Shown here: positions 6,128-8,608 of the stretch, one piece after another
Layout of the letters: every line of letters starts with the position of its first letter
Numbering within the stretch: the first letter of the stretch is position 1
Source of the DNA: an uncultured Clostridiaceae bacterium
GTDB lineage: Bacteria > Bacillota > Clostridia > Lachnospirales > Lachnospiraceae
Length of the DNA stretch: 8,608 bases
Reading direction: 5' to 3'
Assembly (NCBI GenBank): GCA_958441075.1
Contig: CAUCBQ010000089.1
Coordinates: 1-8,608, forward strand
Position numbers and translations under genes: made by a program
The notes under the pieces: model-generated
What the model was told of the DNA's origin: nothing
The model's database searches: none
Seen by the model: the letters and a program-made list of their open reading frames with translations, nothing else

Positions 6128-6913
6128 TTACACTTCCTCTTCCCACACCAGCATGGTAGGATATCCGGCCCTCCTCACCCTCTGCTCCATCCGGACTCCA
6201 TTGTCCATCTGTAAAAAGGCGCCGACCCGCACCTTATAAAGCCCGTCGTCATATACAAGAAAGGCAGGAAAGCCCTTAGCCGCAAGCTCCCTTACCAGAA
6301 GCTCCCCACGGGACCGTTCCCGGAAGGCTCCCACCTGAACCTGATAATACCGTTTTTCTTCGGGTTCTTTTTCCAGCTGGGAAAAGGCCGCCAGTATCCC
6401 GTCTGCAATCCCCTGCGCAACACGGTCAAGGTTCTCATCAAATCTCCTGTTGTCCTCCGGGTGGTCTAAAAAACCCACTTCCACCAGCACCGCCGGCATC
6501 CGGGTACGCCTGAGCACAATAATTCCCGGACGTTCCTGAACTCCCAGATCGTCAAATCCGGCTTTCACAAGGTTTTTCTGAATATTCTCTGCCAGAACAG
6601 CTGCGGGACCTGTATTTTCATACACCAGAGTCAGTGCTCCCTTCCCTGTTCCCGGAACCGGCATAGCATTGCGGTGGATGGATACGAAAAAATCGGCTCC
6701 TGACTGATTGGCAATCATGGCTTTTTCCAACGGGGTGTCATATACGTCCGTTGTGCGCGTATACATCACATGAACCCCGTTATTTTCCAGTATCTCTCCA
6801 ACAGCCAGAGCCAGGCGGAGCGTATCATCCTTTTCTCTCCGTCCCTCAAACATGGCTCCGGGCTCTGTTCCGCCGTGCCCGGCATCTATAATCACGCTTC
6901 TGCGCTTTTCCAT
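6128..6913 (-). CDS. CwlC-like N-acetylmuramoyl-L-alanine amidase with SPOR repeats
   Basis: A 261-aa zinc amidase that cuts the bond between MurNAc and the stem peptide. The Amidase_3 domain spans about 5-178: DAGHGG with zinc ligand His13, ligand Glu27 in RREKDD, ligand His80 in SIHRNA, and catalytic Glu145 in VEVGF. Residues about 188-258 are a SPOR domain built of two repeats, YYQVQVGAF and LYKVRVGAF. Length, domain order and the lack of any signal peptide match B. subtilis CwlC, the SigK-dependent amidase that lyses the mother cell and is released without a classical signal. AAGGAG lies 7 bases before ATG 6913. A SigK-type promoter candidate precedes it. An alternative is another clostridial sporulation amidase of the same family; the enzyme activity itself is not in doubt. 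Confidence 0.92.
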   Translation of the reverse strand: MEKRRSVIIDAGHGGTEPGAMFEGRREKDDTLRLALAVGEILENNGVHVMYTRTTDVYDTPLEKAMIANQSGADFFVSIHRNAMPVPGTGKGALTLVYENTGPAAVLAENIQKNLVKAGFDDLGVQERPGIIVLRRTRMPAVLVEVGFLDHPEDNRRFDENLDRVAQGIADGILAAFSQLEKEPEEKRYYQVQVGAFRERSRGELLVRELAAKGFPAFLVYDDGLYKVRVGAFLQMDNGVRMEQRVRRAGYPTMLVWEEEV

Positions 6914-6946
6914 AAAGCAGCTCCTTTTACATATTTCGTTTCCTTA

Positions 6947-6975
6947 TACCATATGTAAAAATGAGACGGATGGTA
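6947..6975 (-). promoter_or_regulatory. Candidate SigK-type sporulation promoter for the amidase gene
   Basis: On the minus strand, TACC (6975-6972) and CATATGGTA (6955-6947) are separated by 16 bases. This fits the SigK consensus of an AC core at -35 and CATAnnnTA at -10 with 16-17 bases between. Transcription would start near 6940, about 27 bases before ATG 6913. SigE recognises a similar -10, so which mother-cell sigma acts is uncertain. The -35 core lies just 3' of the Lrp-family gene. Confidence 0.6.
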
Positions 6976-6976
6976 C

Positions 6977-7432
6977 CTATTCCTTATAGGCATGGTCTAC
7001 ATCTGCTCCTCTTGGCCCTACATGGGTAGAAAATACAATCTGGGTACTGGTCTTTCCAAACTTCTGAATCTGACCGATAAATCCGTCCAGTTCCATGGTA
7101 CTCTTAAAGGCCACCTTCATAAGCATGGAAAATTCTCCGGTAACACAGCTGCACTCCAGCACATTAGGTGAAGCCTGGGCCCAGCCATAAAACCTGGGTT
7201 TATCCTCCGGCGTTACATCCAGATTGATAAAAGCCAGAATGTGATAACCCAGCTTCACCGGGTCCACCTGCGCGTGATAGCCGGAAATCAGCCCCTCCTG
7301 CTCCAGTTTTTCAATCCGGGCAGATACGGCAGGAGAAGAGAGGAAGGTTTTCTCCGCTATGGTCCGCAGGGACATTCTGGCATTTTCCTGGAGAAGCTTT
7401 AATATTTTCCGGTCAATATCATCAAGCTTCAT
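6977..7432 (-). CDS. Lrp/AsnC family transcription regulator
   Basis: A 151-aa feast/famine-type DNA-binding protein that usually forms dimers to octamers and responds to an amino acid. Residues about 1-62 form the AsnC winged helix (LDDIDRKILKLLQENARMS, then SSPAVSARIEKLEQEGLI). Residues about 66-145 form the RAM ligand-binding domain (LGYHILAFINLDV, VTGEFSMLMKV). In the family pattern VTGxxDxxLxV the Asp is Ser here, so the effector pocket may differ. ATG 7432 lies inside the 3' end of dapF, with AGGAGG 7 bases upstream, giving an 11-base overlap and likely translational coupling. That linkage suggests a response to lysine/diaminopimelate or related amino acids, but the effector is inference. 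Confidence 0.92.
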   Translation of the reverse strand: MKLDDIDRKILKLLQENARMSLRTIAEKTFLSSPAVSARIEKLEQEGLISGYHAQVDPVKLGYHILAFINLDVTPEDKPRFYGWAQASPNVLECSCVTGEFSMLMKVAFKSTMELDGFIGQIQKFGKTSTQIVFSTHVGPRGADVDHAYKE

Positions 7433-8255
7433 CCCCGTCCTCCTGTGGAAGATCTATGGCTCCATGAAACACCTCCACTGCCGGCCCGGTCATAAACAGA
7501 TGACCGCTTTCCCGGTCCAGACGGATCTTTAAGTCACCGCCCCGAAGGCTTACCAGAACCTCATCCTCTGTTAATCCCAGCAAAATAGCCGCCATGGCGC
7601 TGGCTGTGGCTCCGGTACCGCAGGCCCACGTTTCTCCGCTGCCTCTCTCCCATACCCGCATCTGAATATGCGTGCGGTCAATGACCCGGATAAACTCTGA
7701 GTTAACCCTGTCTGGCATAAAACGGTCATGAAACTCAAAGGCCGGTCCCATCTGCTCCAGATTAAGGCTGTCTATTTCATCCAGAAAATATACTGCGTGG
7801 GGATTTCCTACATCAATTCCTGTAAATTCCCATTTTTTCCCTTCAACTGAAATTTCTTCCGGAAGCTCTGAAGTGAGAACCGGCTCTCCCATGTCAACGG
7901 TAAGCGTCACTGCCTTCCCGTTTTCAACCTCCAGCTTTAACTCCTTTATTCCGGCCAGCGTCTCTACTGTCAGGCTCCTTCTGTCCGGAGAAACAATCCC
8001 ATGGTCATAGGCATATTTCCCCACACAGCGAATGCCGTTTCCGCACATTTTTCCCTGAGAACCGTCTGTGTTGTACATCTCCATGCGGCAGTCCGCCACC
8101 TTGGAAGGGCAGATCAGAATCAGCCCGTCTGAGCCGATGCCGAATCTCCGGTCGCTGACAAACCGGGCTGCTGCACCGGGATTCTTTACCTCTTCCTTAA
8201 AGCAGTCCACATATACATAGTCGTTTCCAATTCCCTGCATTTTAACAAAATTCAT
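7422..8255 (-). CDS. dapF: Diaminopimelate epimerase
   Basis: A 277-aa, PLP-independent epimerase interconverting LL- and meso-diaminopimelate, supplying lysine and the peptidoglycan cross-linking residue. The two-Cys active site is complete: Cys71 in MCGNGIRC and Cys212 in ACGTGATASA. Other hallmarks are GIGNDYVYVD at the N-terminus, FGIGSDGLI at 38-46, NTDGS at 62-66, GNPHAV at 150-155 and WERGSGET at 202-209. Length is normal. The ribosome site GAGG overlaps the stop codon of the upstream ANTAR gene, 7 bases before ATG 8255, so the two genes are closely coupled. Its 3' end overlaps the Lrp-family gene. Nothing degenerate is seen. Confidence 0.97.
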   Translation of the reverse strand: MNFVKMQGIGNDYVYVDCFKEEVKNPGAAARFVSDRRFGIGSDGLILICPSKVADCRMEMYNTDGSQGKMCGNGIRCVGKYAYDHGIVSPDRRSLTVETLAGIKELKLEVENGKAVTLTVDMGEPVLTSELPEEISVEGKKWEFTGIDVGNPHAVYFLDEIDSLNLEQMGPAFEFHDRFMPDRVNSEFIRVIDRTHIQMRVWERGSGETWACGTGATASAMAAILLGLTEDEVLVSLRGGDLKIRLDRESGHLFMTGPAVEVFHGAIDLPQEDGDEA

Positions 8256-8264
8256 GATTTTACC

Positions 8265-8608
8265 TCACATGTGTATTAAGCTGATAATCATCTGAGCTGT
8301 TTCGGTCAGGCTGGTGCCATTATCCATACTGCATTTTTGTATATAGCGGTAGGCCTCCGGCTCGGTCATGGTATTTCGGTCCATCAAAAGGGTTTTTGCC
8401 TTCAGAATCAGTTCCTTCTCCCCGGCGCTTCTTTCCCGGGGACAGGTCCGTTTTCTGCGCTTTAACCGTTTTCTGGCCTCAATCATCATTTCCATGGTGC
8501 TTAAAAGGTCATGTACCTTTAATGGCATGGGAAGGCAGACCATACCCTCTGTATCCCTGCCGCTCCATTTTGCCGGAGAAGCGATAAGAAGCATATCGAA
8601 GGAAGGTG
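8265..8608 (-). CDS. ANTAR-domain antitermination regulator, N-terminus cut by window edge
   Basis: The visible 114 residues enter from the right edge (preceding ATG 8594 the frame stays open with P-S-F-D) and end at TGA 8265. The C-terminal half is an ANTAR domain, an RNA-binding module that prevents premature termination by binding paired hexaloop hairpins: LKAKTLLMDRNTMTEPEAYRY, then SMDNGTSLTETAQMI. Before it, a basic helix (ARKRLKRRKR) links to a remnant of a receiver-like domain (DMLLIASPAKWSG, CLPMPLKVHDLL). The phospho-acceptor Asp expected after the third strand appears replaced, and the segment up to the LPMPLKV strand is unusually short, so this is probably a phosphorylation-independent pseudoreceiver. 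Related ANTAR proteins in Clostridia regulate nitrogen genes; the target here is unknown. Confidence 0.85.
   Translation of the reverse strand, partial: PSFDMLLIASPAKWSGRDTEGMVCLPMPLKVHDLLSTMEMMIEARKRLKRRKRTCPRERSAGEKELILKAKTLLMDRNTMTEPEAYRYIQKCSMDNGTSLTETAQMIISLIHM

Noticed and set aside
6102..6146. Upstream GTG start for the folate cyclo-ligase
   Set aside because: It would overlap the amidase gene, adds a non-conserved basic peptide, and ATG 6101 has a usable ribosome site.

Overview
The window looks like chromosome of a spore-forming, anaerobic-type Firmicute, most likely a Clostridia/Lachnospiraceae relative (Clostridium cluster XIVa). This is inferred from moderate GC, strong purine-rich ribosome binding sites, a SleC-type cortex-lytic protein, a CwlC-type sporulation amidase, a meso-diaminopimelate pathway gene and an ANTAR regulator. 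No RNA genes, insertion sequences, CRISPR arrays or attachment sites were seen. Coding density is high and no gap exceeds about 210 bases.

Left third (1-4164) is a self-contained sugar-uptake locus. A MalX-like PTS permease (EIICB) and a fumarase/adenylosuccinate-lyase superfamily enzyme, cut by the left edge, form a minus-strand operon. A 515-aa PTS-type transcription regulator is divergently transcribed on the plus strand. The roughly 210-base region between them holds one candidate sigma-A promoter in each direction, two inverted repeats lying over the regulator's own promoter, and three copies of CAGATG. A sugar PTS paired with a C-N/C-O lyase rather than a glycosidase suggests an unusual imported substrate. 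This is the best candidate for an undescribed pathway.

The remainder (4180-8608) is all minus strand and reads right to left: ANTAR antiterminator (cut by the right edge), diaminopimelate epimerase DapF, an Lrp/AsnC regulator overlapping dapF by 11 bases, a CwlC-like N-acetylmuramoyl-L-alanine amidase, 5-formyltetrahydrofolate cyclo-ligase, and a SleC-like spore cortex-lytic protein. The first three look translationally linked. The gap before the amidase carries a good match to a late mother-cell (SigK-type) sporulation promoter, so the amidase, and possibly the folate gene 26 bases downstream, may switch on in sporulation. The SleC-like gene ends 15 bases from the convergent end of the PTS regulator, with no clear terminator between them.
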